Shown here one piece after another: positions 1-6,921 of a stretch of DNA of 7,845 nucleotides; the first letter of the stretch is position 1, and each line of letters begins with the position of its first letter. Source of the stretch: Bacillota bacterium. GTDB taxonomy: Bacteria; Bacillota; Desulfotomaculia; Desulfotomaculales; Desulfallaceae. The notes under the pieces are model-generated. The model was not told the origin of the DNA, made no database searches, and worked only from the letters and a program-made list of their open reading frames with translations. The position numbers and the translations under genes are program-made. The stretch lies in the NCBI GenBank assembly GCA_009781965.1, contig WQUS01000028.1, positions 1 to 7,845 of the forward strand. Direction: 5' to 3'.

Positions 1-2
1 AT

Positions 3-1577
3 TATGACAGACCGTTTCAAATATTGCCTTACGAAAACTGGTGCGCCTGTCTCCATGACGGCACAACTTCGGCAGCGCCGATCCATGATCCCGATACCAG
101 TCGGATTATCGGCATGCTGGTAATGATCGGAACGTATGGAATGGTGCATCAGCATACGCTGGGCATGGTTATCGCGGCGGTGGACTCAATTGAAAAACAA
201 ATATCCGCCCGCCGCATGGCCAAAGCATCTGAGATTGCGCACCAGCACAAAAACCTGATTATGGAATGTTTTGCGGACGGAGTAATCGCTCTTGACGAAT
301 TTGGGGGGATCACCCATGCCAACCAAAAAGCGATCAATATTTTTGGCTTTGAAGAAAATCCGCTGGGCAAAAATATCTTCACTTTGGTCAGGAGCCCTTA
401 CGGAGCGTCAAGGAAGAATTTTGACCTGGTCAATGTAATTAACTCCAAAGAGACCGTTATAGATCAGTTTATAGATATTTACAACGCCTCGGAAATGATC
501 CGCTGCGTTGTCAGCATGCATTTTTTATATTCGGACGGCAAGCGCATCGGGAAGATAATCACGATTCAAAAGATTTCCCGCGCAGCCCGGTTGATTGCCA
601 ATACCTTAGGCAATTACGCCCAGTTTACTTTTAATGATTTAATTGGCAAAGATGAAAGCTTCCTGAACTGTTTGGAGACAGGGTATAAAGTTTCCAAAAG
701 CGACTCCAACATCCTGCTCCTGGGGGAAAGCGGTACCGGCAAAGACCTCTTCGCCCAGGCTATCCACAATGCCAGTTCAAGATGCGGCCAGACTTACATT
801 GCCATTAATTGCGCCGCCATACCGCGGGATTTGCTGGGCAGCGAGCTTTTCGGGTATGTGGAAGGCGCTTTCACCGGCGCGAAAAAAGGGGGTAGCCCGG
901 GCAAATTTGAGCTGGCAGACGGGGGTACTATTTTTCTTGATGAAATCGGGGAAATGCCTTTGGATATGCAGTCAGTTCTTTTGCGTGTGCTGGAGGAAAA
1001 AGCGGTGACCAGGATTGGGGGGGATAAAGCCATTCCGGTTGATGTGCGCATCATCGCGGCGACCAATAAAAATCTGGCTAAAGAAGTAGAAAAAGGCAAC
1101 TTCAGATCGGATTTGTTTTACCGGATTAATGTTGTGTTTATTGAAATTCCTCCTCTAAGGGACAGGCCTAAAGACATACCATTGCTGATTAGCCATTTTG
1201 CTAAAAAATTATCCTTTCGCATGGGAAAAAAAATAGATTATATCAATCCGGATGTTTATGAAAAATGTTGTTTATATGACTGGCCGGGCAATGTCCGGGA
1301 GTTGCAAAATGTGATCGAGAGGGCGGTTAATCTTTGCGAAGGCAATACTATATCCTCAGGCATAATTCTGGAGAAATTAAATATTCCGGATAATGATCAA
1401 TCTGTGAGCAGGTTTATTAAGGCGCAAAAACTTAAAAAATCAATTAAAACATTAGAGCATCAAACTATCCTGACCTGCCTGGAGAAGAACCGTGGCAATA
1501 TGTTAAATACCGCCAGAGAACTGGGGATTGCCCGGAGCACTTTGTACCGAAAGATGAGGGAGATAGAACGCCGGTAA
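3..1577 (+). CDS. Sigma-54-dependent transcriptional activator (GAF-PAS-AAA+-Fis HTH), 5' end outside window
   Basis: This is an enhancer-binding activator that hydrolyses ATP to open sigma-54 RNA polymerase promoters. The reading frame is open to the left edge, and the TTG at 24 is not a credible start because conserved family sequence precedes it. Numbering from that TTG: residues 1-55 are the end of an AcoR-like GAF sensor (SAAPIHDP, HTLGMV); about 75-185 is a PAS domain; about 205-430 is the AAA+ core. The core has Walker A GESGTGKD (234-241), the sigma-54 contact loop GAFTGA (281-286), Walker B GTIFLDE (301-307), arginine-finger region FRSDLFYR (360-367) and WPGNVRE (420-426). A Fis-type helix-turn-helix ends the protein (about 478-515). 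All motifs are intact, so the protein should be active. AcoR-like proteins are usually over 600 aa, so roughly 100-200 residues are missing. It lies 78 bp upstream of the redox genes on the same strand and is their likely regulator (inference). The effector is unknown. Confidence 0.95.
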   Translation, partial: YDRPFQILPYENWCACLHDGTTSAAPIHDPDTSRIIGMLVMIGTYGMVHQHTLGMVIAAVDSIEKQISARRMAKASEIAHQHKNLIMECFADGVIALDEFGGITHANQKAINIFGFEENPLGKNIFTLVRSPYGASRKNFDLVNVINSKETVIDQFIDIYNASEMIRCVVSMHFLYSDGKRIGKIITIQKISRAARLIANTLGNYAQFTFNDLIGKDESFLNCLETGYKVSKSDSNILLLGESGTGKDLFAQAIHNASSRCGQTYIAINCAAIPRDLLGSELFGYVEGAFTGAKKGGSPGKFELADGGTIFLDEIGEMPLDMQSVLLRVLEEKAVTRIGGDKAIPVDVRIIAATNKNLAKEVEKGNFRSDLFYRINVVFIEIPPLRDRPKDIPLLISHFAKKLSFRMGKKIDYINPDVYEKCCLYDWPGNVRELQNVIERAVNLCEGNTISSGIILEKLNIPDNDQSVSRFIKAQKLKKSIKTLEHQTILTCLEKNRGNMLNTARELGIARSTLYRKMREIERR

Positions 1578-1655
1578 AAAACCAAGTTACTATGCACGGC
1601 GGTTATTTTGTTAGCCGGCTAAACATTTAAACTATAAAGCAAAGGGGGTTTTTTG
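1578..1655 (+). promoter_or_regulatory. Intergenic region with 12-bp palindrome; probable promoter region of the redox/SDR genes
   Basis: This is the only gap before the five enzyme genes. It contains the perfect palindrome TTAGCCGGCTAA at 1611-1622, followed by an AT-rich stretch and the ribosome binding site. The palindrome is not followed by a run of T, so it is not a standard terminator for the regulator gene; an operator or short hairpin is possible. No clean sigma-54 promoter (GG-N10-GC) is present. The nearest partial match is ATGCACG at 1592-1598 followed, four bases later, by TTATT, which resembles the -24 half but lacks the -12 GC. A TTGTTA (1608-1613) / TATAAA (1633-1638) pair has a 19-bp spacer, and would start the mRNA inside or next to the ribosome binding site. 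The promoter could instead lie inside the regulator gene. Confidence 0.4.
1641..1648 (+). promoter_or_regulatory. Ribosome binding site of the flavoprotein gene
   Basis: AAAGGGGG lies 7 bases before ATG 1656. This favours ATG 1656 over the adjacent in-frame TTG at 1653 as the start. Confidence 0.7.
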
Positions 1656-3152
1656 ATGGGTTTTTTTGAAAGGGCTAAAGCAATCGTTGGGCCAGATTCG
1701 ATAACTAATTCCCGAGAAGTTTGTAGAGCTTATGGTTACAATACATTTTTAAGTTACAAACAACGCAATCTTAGTACAGAAATGATCGTTATGCCACATA
1801 ATGTGCAGGAAGTCGCAGAGGTTATCAAATTAGCTAACGAATACAAAGTTCCCATTACGCCCAAGGGGATCGCCGGTGGTACCGGTTTTGGCGGACCGCT
1901 TAAAGGCGGTGTTCTTTTAGACCTTTTTCATATGGACAAAGTCCTTTTGGTCGACCCGGTCAATTATAAAGCCATCGCTGAGCCAGCCTGTTCCTTTTTC
2001 AAGTTTTCACAAGAGATATTTAAGGCTGGCATGATGATTCCCACCTCTGAATATACTTGCGGCCCAAATGTGGCGGCTTCCGCCATAACGCCCGTAAACG
2101 CCTTTGGGAAGACGCGTTATGGCCGTAACTGCGATCTTGTCGAAGGCTTTGAGGTGGTTTTACCGACCGGCGAAATTTGTGCCGTCGGGTCGCTTGCCTA
2201 TGAGAACACCTATTTTGGCCCTTTTTATCGCTATATACACGGCTCTGACCTAGTGGGGCTTTTCATTCAGTCTAACGGCGCTTTCGGTATTGTAACCAAA
2301 GTTGCGTATATGTGCCAAAAACGCCCCCCCTATTGGAGTAGTTGTACATACTATTGGAAGGAAGACGAGGCCGGTCTTTGTACGGAAGCCATGACTGAAT
2401 CCACCGCCCTTGAGCTATTCGATATTCATTTAAATGACAAGTGGAAATACGAATTTACTACATCCGTAGGGAGTCGCGGTAAGCTGAAGAGCATACTGCC
2501 TGATGATGCTTACTTTGTCTTGCATTTTACAATTAACGCGTTTAGCGAAGATGAACTCACCGCAAAGCTAAATATCATTGATGATCTCTGCCAAAAACTT
2601 AAAGGTGTAAAACTTGGCGATGAAGTTGGAAATACGTTTTTTGACACATGGCCTACCATGCATGCGCCGGTGATTCATCCTTTAAACTACGGTATGTGGG
2701 ATTGTTTATATGACCTAAACCGGACGAATTATCACTTCATTTATGACAGTATTAATTACCCAACCTCTAAGTTTCCCGAGGTATATGGGAAAATAAGGGA
2801 AATTTGCAGTAAGTACGGCCTTTGGGGATTCCCTCGCCCTGCTGTTTATGATGGATTTCCGATGCGTGGTCAGGTTATCTGTTCCCAGACTTGGTCGTTT
2901 ATCAATTCCAGAGAAGATGAACAGTTGACGAATATGTTCAATTGCCGTGATGAATTCCGCGAATGGTTTGGCAGTGTTGGCGGTACACATCAACAGCATA
3001 TTCCTCCTATTACTCCCGAATATGTATGGGATAATCAACGGAGCGACTATGAATTGCTTCGCATTATTAAAAAAGCGTTGGATCCCAACAATATTCTTAG
3101 TCCCGGAACTTACTCCGAAATATGGGGAGGTGTAAAGCAGTATGGATTTTAG
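1656..3152 (+). CDS. FAD-linked oxidase/dehydrogenase, VAO/PCMH/GlcD superfamily
   Basis: A 498-aa flavoprotein that should oxidise an organic substrate by hydride transfer to FAD. The N-terminal half (about 40-220) is a PCMH-type FAD-binding domain: a VMPHNVQEVAEVI strand-helix, the pyrophosphate-binding loop GGTGFGG (74-80), then GLFIQSNGAFGIVTK (about 201-215), a counterpart of the GLF/GMF...G..GI.TK segment in this superfamily. The C-terminal half is a FAD-oxidase C-type substrate domain ending in ALDPNNILSPG (474-484), a hallmark of VAO, PCMH and GlcD proteins. A THQQH stretch (444-448) sits where VAO-type enzymes carry a YRTH-like segment, from memory of that family. A covalent-flavin residue cannot be assigned. 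No signal peptide is seen. The gene overlaps the next by 11 bp, so its acceptor is probably the Fe-S protein and not O2. Substrate unknown: phenolic or alkyl-aryl alcohol, or hydroxy acid. Confidence 0.9.
   Translation: MGFFERAKAIVGPDSITNSREVCRAYGYNTFLSYKQRNLSTEMIVMPHNVQEVAEVIKLANEYKVPITPKGIAGGTGFGGPLKGGVLLDLFHMDKVLLVDPVNYKAIAEPACSFFKFSQEIFKAGMMIPTSEYTCGPNVAASAITPVNAFGKTRYGRNCDLVEGFEVVLPTGEICAVGSLAYENTYFGPFYRYIHGSDLVGLFIQSNGAFGIVTKVAYMCQKRPPYWSSCTYYWKEDEAGLCTEAMTESTALELFDIHLNDKWKYEFTTSVGSRGKLKSILPDDAYFVLHFTINAFSEDELTAKLNIIDDLCQKLKGVKLGDEVGNTFFDTWPTMHAPVIHPLNYGMWDCLYDLNRTNYHFIYDSINYPTSKFPEVYGKIREICSKYGLWGFPRPAVYDGFPMRGQVICSQTWSFINSREDEQLTNMFNCRDEFREWFGSVGGTHQQHIPPITPEYVWDNQRSDYELLRIIKKALDPNNILSPGTYSEIWGGVKQYGF
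3124..3130 (+). promoter_or_regulatory. Ribosome binding site of the Fe-S gene, inside the flavoprotein gene
   Basis: GGGGAGG lies within the last codons of the flavoprotein gene, 11 bases before ATG 3142. The spacing is slightly long, which fits translation coupled to the upstream gene. Confidence 0.6.
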
Positions 3153-4368
3153 TAAATGGACTTTAGAAGATTACAAAAAATGGCAGGATATGTGTATGCA
3201 CTGCGGTACTTGCGTAGCACGCGGTCCCATGATCCCGCATAACAATCGCGAGCTTCCTCCTGATGAATGGCAGTCTCCCGACCAAAAATGCCCTTCGCTG
3301 GAATACTACAATTTCAGATCCCATACCGGCATGGGCAGACTTCTTCTAACAGCGGAAGTCTTCCGTGATAACATGGAGATTACCGATGACCTAACAAATA
3401 TTATGTATACTTGCGCTTCTTGCGGCATGTGTGATGAACTTTGTCCCACCTATATGCCAATGAAGGTAATGCTGGCTATGCGGCAGGAAATCAACGAACA
3501 GGGAAAACCTCAACCGGAACCTTTGGCGGAGCTTTATGCAAACATGGAACAATTGAAAAATCTCTTCGGCTTGCCAGAGCGCGCAAAGGCGCTCCCCGAA
3601 CTACCGCAAAAAGGTAAGGATCTATATTTTACCGGATGCTATACTTCATATCTATTGCCCAAAATCGCCCATGTTAACGCAAAAATCATGCAAGCCGGCG
3701 GATTGGAGTTATGTCATATGGGCGGAGAAGAATATTGTTGCGGCGAAGTGGCCTATCAAGGCGGCAATCGTAAACTGTTTCAACAAATAGTCAAGCAAAA
3801 TTTAAACAAAGTATCTGACACGGGGGCAGAACGCCTTATCTGCTCTTGCGCCCACTGTTATAAGACTTGGAAGGAGGCTTATCCGAATATCTTGCAGAAA
3901 GAGCTCCCCTTCGAAGTGCTTCATGTTACCGAGGTATTGGCACAGCTTATAGCAGACAGGAAACTCATACCACAGAGGCCGATAAACAAGACAGTTACGT
4001 TTCATGATCCCTGTTTTCTTAGAGGCAGCGTCAATAAAGCCCCCAGAGAGGTGCTTAGAGCTATCCCCGGACTGAGACTTAAAGAAATGGAACGTTATGG
4101 GCGTTGGTCGTATTGTTGTGGCTCCGGAGCGAAAATTTCCCTGAACTGTTATCCTGATTATGCTGCTTATACGGGTAGCTCACGCGTTGAAGAGGCTAAA
4201 AAAGCCGCTGACGAGGTGATTACTGCCTGTCCCGTGTGTTTTAATCAAATCCGTTATACCGCCAAAGCCGACCAGGTTGATATTTCCGTAGAAGATATTT
4301 CTATTCTGCTTGCCGAATCGCTTGATATCAGCACAGCGCTTAATAGTGTAGGAGGGAGAACGCTATGA
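3142..4368 (+). CDS. HdrD/GlcF-like iron-sulfur protein with two CCG domains
   Basis: A 408-aa electron-transfer protein. The N-terminal region resembles a two-cluster ferredoxin: C18-x2-C21-x2-C24, then C91-x2-C94-x2-C97-x3-C101-P. The usual fourth Cys of the first motif is replaced by Gly28, with a Cys-Pro at 50-51 as the only nearby substitute. Two complete CCG motifs follow: C166, C199-C200, C236-x2-C239; and C291, C325-C326, C363-x2-C366. Both fit the published pattern CX31-39CCX35-36CXXC of heterodisulfide reductase subunits, which can bind non-cubane 4Fe-4S clusters. In GlcF-type proteins this layout carries electrons away from a partner flavoprotein. The gene overlaps the flavoprotein gene by 11 bp and the next gene by ATGA, so it is probably the middle subunit of a three-protein complex. 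It is soluble, with no membrane segments. A heterodisulfide reductase role is unlikely without HdrA or a cytochrome HdrE. Confidence 0.92.
   Translation: MDFSKWTLEDYKKWQDMCMHCGTCVARGPMIPHNNRELPPDEWQSPDQKCPSLEYYNFRSHTGMGRLLLTAEVFRDNMEITDDLTNIMYTCASCGMCDELCPTYMPMKVMLAMRQEINEQGKPQPEPLAELYANMEQLKNLFGLPERAKALPELPQKGKDLYFTGCYTSYLLPKIAHVNAKIMQAGGLELCHMGGEEYCCGEVAYQGGNRKLFQQIVKQNLNKVSDTGAERLICSCAHCYKTWKEAYPNILQKELPFEVLHVTEVLAQLIADRKLIPQRPINKTVTFHDPCFLRGSVNKAPREVLRAIPGLRLKEMERYGRWSYCCGSGAKISLNCYPDYAAYTGSSRVEEAKKAADEVITACPVCFNQIRYTAKADQVDISVEDISILLAESLDISTALNSVGGRTL
4351..4356 (+). promoter_or_regulatory. Ribosome binding site of the GltD-like gene
   Basis: GGAGGG lies 8 bases before ATG 4365. That start overlaps the upstream stop as ATGA, supporting translational coupling. 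Confidence 0.75.
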
Positions 4369-6086
4369 ACGCTAGAGTGAAAAAAATTTCTATCTCAGAT
4401 GCACTTCCCGTTGGTAAACACACCTTCACTTTTAGTGTTGACATTGATCAGGAAAAGTGCACGGGTTGTGGCATATGCGCAATTGAATGCCCTTCCAGAA
4501 TCATTGAAATGGCGCCGCGCGCCGGCGTTTATAAATCATACTGCACAGAAAACTGTTTGGCGGAAAACGACGTGCGTGCTGCAATGTTTAGCATTAGAGA
4601 AGGCGGAAATTATTCTGACGCCTGGAAGGCACTCACTGCTGTAAATCCATTGCTCGCTTGTACCGGACGTGCGTGTCCGCACCCTTGCGAAGAGGTCTGT
4701 AGTCGTACGTATTTGGATGAGGCTGTGAATCTACACGAATTTGAGCGTTTCATTGGTGATTATGGCATCAAAAACGGTCTCAAACATACACTTCCTTCGA
4801 ACAAAAGAGACGAACACATCGCTGTAATTGGCGGAGGCCCCGTTGGTCTTTCCTGTGCATATCATTTAGTTCTCAGGGGATTCCAGGTTACCATATTTGA
4901 AAAGCAAGAGATGCTTGGCGGTATGTTACGCTATGGCGTGCCGGCCTTCCGGGTTCCCAAAGATATCCTTGATGCCGAAATTAACGCTATACTGGCGCTT
5001 GGTATTGAGGTTAATTGTGGTGTTACCGTTGGTAGCGATAGGCTTATTAACAAGCTTAAAATTGATTATGACGCTATTTTTCTGGCCATGGGCGCGCAGA
5101 GAGAGTTGAAATTGGCAGTACCCGGCAACGAAAGCGTCATTTCTGGTCTTTCATTCCTTCACAACGCAGCGGAGAACCGTCTTATTGCTCTTGGAGAAAA
5201 CGTTGTGGTGATTGGCGGAGGAAATGTCGCCGTAGACTGCGCGCGTACCGCGATACGTTCCGGCGCAAAGAATGTAACGTTAGTATGTGTGGAAGAACGT
5301 TATGCCATGCCCGCTTTGGAGCGCGATATCATTGAAGGTTTGGAGGAAGGTATAAAAATTACTTGCAAGTATGGCGTAAAATACATTGAAGCAAACACCG
5401 TTGTCTTAAAAGGATGTATTCGCGTTTTTGATGAAAACAATCGCTTTAATCCTCTCTATGATGAAAACGATACACTTTCTCTTCCGGCAGATACTGTGAT
5501 ATCAGCGATCGGACAGGCGCCGGATACCGACTGGTTAGCTAAAGACGGCGGTGTCCAAACCATGCGCGGCGGATTTGTACTGATCAACAATGAACGGGAT
5601 TGTGCAACAAACGTTCTGGGGATATATGCTGGAGGTGATGTTACGTATCATGAAAAATATGGTTCCATTGCCGGCGCGATTAATATGGGTAAAAACGCTG
5701 CTCTGTCGATTGTACAGAAACTGACTGGCGAAGCGCCCCAATATGTTCAAACACCAACTCCAGTCGTTTCTTCCATAGATCAGGCGAAATATAATAAAAT
5801 TGCGCCGAGAAATGAAGCTGCCATACTGTCTCCGGCAGCGAGGCTTGCCGCTACAGATCGTGACATGATACCTGCTCTGAGCGAAAGCGTGTTAGGTCAG
5901 GAAATCCAACGCTGTTTGGTTTGCGCTGCCGCTGTGGCGGAGTATGTTGGCCCGCAAAACGCCAAGTTATTTAATATAGCGTGTAATAATTGTCATAACT
6001 GTGTGAGCGTTTGTAAAGAAAAGGCCATTTCTTTTGCCTACAAAACTTTTGGCCGCAGTAGCGAAATCAAATTCTCAGACGACTGA
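4365..6086 (+). CDS. GltD-like FAD/NAD(P)-dependent oxidoreductase with N- and C-terminal 4Fe-4S motifs
   Basis: A 573-aa protein that should exchange electrons between iron-sulfur clusters and a pyridine nucleotide. In order: a 4Fe-4S motif C32-x2-C35-x2-C38-x3-C42-P; a GltD-type helical Fe-S domain with C60, C64, C99, C104, C108 and C112 (CPHPCEEVC); an FAD-binding Rossmann fold (GGGPVG, 156-161); a second Rossmann fold for NAD(P) (GGGNVA, 284-289); the FAD-closing segment YAGGDV (421-426); and a C-terminal tail with C517-x2-C520 and a 4Fe-4S motif C540-x2-C543-x2-C546-x3-C550. The second nucleotide strand ends VCVE with Glu310, where NADPH-specific GltD proteins carry arginines, so NAD(H) is the likelier cofactor (inference). 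No glutamate synthase large subunit is nearby. Coupling to the HdrD-like gene points to service as the complex's diaphorase subunit. Function in the reverse direction, or flavin-based bifurcation as in NfnB, cannot be excluded. Confidence 0.92.
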   Translation: MNARVKKISISDALPVGKHTFTFSVDIDQEKCTGCGICAIECPSRIIEMAPRAGVYKSYCTENCLAENDVRAAMFSIREGGNYSDAWKALTAVNPLLACTGRACPHPCEEVCSRTYLDEAVNLHEFERFIGDYGIKNGLKHTLPSNKRDEHIAVIGGGPVGLSCAYHLVLRGFQVTIFEKQEMLGGMLRYGVPAFRVPKDILDAEINAILALGIEVNCGVTVGSDRLINKLKIDYDAIFLAMGAQRELKLAVPGNESVISGLSFLHNAAENRLIALGENVVVIGGGNVAVDCARTAIRSGAKNVTLVCVEERYAMPALERDIIEGLEEGIKITCKYGVKYIEANTVVLKGCIRVFDENNRFNPLYDENDTLSLPADTVISAIGQAPDTDWLAKDGGVQTMRGGFVLINNERDCATNVLGIYAGGDVTYHEKYGSIAGAINMGKNAALSIVQKLTGEAPQYVQTPTPVVSSIDQAKYNKIAPRNEAAILSPAARLAATDRDMIPALSESVLGQEIQRCLVCAAAVAEYVGPQNAKLFNIACNNCHNCVSVCKEKAISFAYKTFGRSSEIKFSDD

Positions 6087-6107
6087 CTCATAAAAGAAGG
6101 GAGTCAG
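6083..6107 (+). repeat. Inverted repeat (hairpin) over the stop codon of the GltD-like gene
   Basis: CTGACTC (6083-6089) and GAGTCAG (6101-6107) form a perfect 7-bp stem with an 11-base loop; the TGA stop lies in the left arm. No T-run follows, so an intrinsic terminator is unlikely. It could be an mRNA processing or stabilising hairpin between the redox and SDR genes, or chance. Confidence 0.4.
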
Positions 6108-6116
6108 AAGCGATAA

Positions 6117-6122
6117 GGGGAG
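6117..6122 (+). promoter_or_regulatory. Ribosome binding site of the first SDR gene
   Basis: GGGGAG lies 10 bases before ATG 6133. The nearer ATG at 6125 is only two bases away and opens a five-codon frame, so 6133 is preferred. Confidence 0.6.
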
Positions 6123-6132
6123 CGATGATAAA

Positions 6133-6885
6133 ATGGGTATAAAACGGTTAGACGGAAAAGTAGCAATCATAACAGGGGCAACATCAGGAATTGGTGAAGC
6201 GATTGCTCGCTTGTTTGCGAAAGAAGGAGCAAAAGTAGTTTTTTCGGCTAGACGGGTGGAAAAGGGCAAAAAAATTGAGGCTGAAATAAGAAAAGCAGGC
6301 GGAAATGCTGTATTTGTCAAAGCCGACGTTACAAAAAAAGAGGATATCATAAACCTTGTCACGGAAACGCTAAAGCTCTTTAACCAGATTGACATCCTTG
6401 TAAATAATGCAGGGTTGGGCCGCGATTTTGTATTTCATGAAATGGATGAAGTGCTTCATTTTGACGACATTTTTAATTTAAATGTAAAGAGTTATTTTTT
6501 AATGAGTAAGGAAGTTATTCCCCATATGTTGGAAAAAGGGAAAGGATCCATCATAAATACCGCTTCAGTGGCAGCAGAACAAGGCGTTCCCATGAATTCA
6601 TCTTATTCTGCTTCAAAAGGTGCAATCAAACAATTTACGCGTTCCCTTGCGCTTGAATACGCTAAATCTGGTATACGTGTCAATGCTGTTCTTCCGGGAC
6701 TTACGACAACAGAGCAGGTTCCCGCGGGGAGCAAACTGGAAAGCATCTTACTTCAAGCTGTTCCTATGGGCAGGGCGGCCCAACCAGATGAGATCGCTCC
6801 GGGTTACGTCTACTTGGCAAGCGATGAATCCTCTTTTTGCACTGGCACACTACTGGTCATTGACGGCGGTATTACATGTCATTGA
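6133..6885 (+). CDS. Short-chain dehydrogenase/reductase (classical SDR), first of a pair
   Basis: A 250-aa classical SDR of normal length that interconverts an alcohol and a ketone. Visible motifs: cofactor loop TGATSGIG (14-21), NNAG (91-94), and the catalytic tetrad Asn117, Ser145, Tyr158 and Lys162 (YSASK). The second beta strand ends in S38-A-R40-R41 with no acidic residue, favouring NADP(H). The C-terminus carries the usual LASDESSF and IDGG segments. Best described as FabG-like, but no acyl carrier protein or fatty-acid genes are nearby, so a catabolic substrate is more likely than fatty-acid synthesis. It lies 46 bp downstream of the redox genes with no clear promoter, so it is probably in the same operon. 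Hydroxysteroid, polyol or hydroxyacyl-CoA substrates are all possible. Confidence 0.92.
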   Translation: MGIKRLDGKVAIITGATSGIGEAIARLFAKEGAKVVFSARRVEKGKKIEAEIRKAGGNAVFVKADVTKKEDIINLVTETLKLFNQIDILVNNAGLGRDFVFHEMDEVLHFDDIFNLNVKSYFLMSKEVIPHMLEKGKGSIINTASVAAEQGVPMNSSYSASKGAIKQFTRSLALEYAKSGIRVNAVLPGLTTTEQVPAGSKLESILLQAVPMGRAAQPDEIAPGYVYLASDESSFCTGTLLVIDGGITCH

Positions 6886-6904
6886 CAGCATTAATATAAG
6901 TATT

Positions 6905-6913
6905 AGGAGGAGG
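6905..6913 (+). promoter_or_regulatory. Ribosome binding site of the second SDR gene
   Basis: AGGAGGAGG lies 8 bases before ATG 6922. It is the strongest ribosome binding site in the window and fixes this start. Confidence 0.85.
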
Positions 6914-6921
6914 TTTCCAAC

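Noticed and set aside
24..26. TTG as the start codon of the sigma-54 regulator
   Set aside because: The frame is open to the left edge, the bases before it continue the GAF-like sequence, and there is no ribosome binding site. The true start is outside the window.
794..1099. Antisense ORF across the AAA+ domain of the regulator
   Set aside because: It lies wholly within a strongly conserved coding region and shows no protein family features. The same holds for antisense frames at 149-382, 2715-3038, 3802-4005, 5535-5750, 6075-6395 and 7182-7364.
3937..3952. TTGGCACA followed by GC inside the CCG-protein gene, resembling a sigma-54 promoter
   Set aside because: The GG-to-GC spacing is 11 bases where sigma-54 needs 10, and it lies mid-gene.
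6125..6142. Five-codon ORF (MIKWV) overlapping the start of the first SDR gene
   Set aside because: The ribosome binding site is only about two bases from its ATG and it has no visible function; ATG 6133 is better placed.
6843..6858. TGGCAC, a perfect sigma-54 -24 half, near the end of the first SDR gene
   Set aside because: The -12 position reads TGGT where TTGC is expected, and the bases encode the conserved C-terminal end of the SDR.
6882..6887. Perfect TTGACA -35 hexamer just before the second SDR gene
   Set aside because: No -10 hexamer lies 15-19 bp downstream; that position is occupied by the AGGAGGAGG ribosome binding site. Likely chance.
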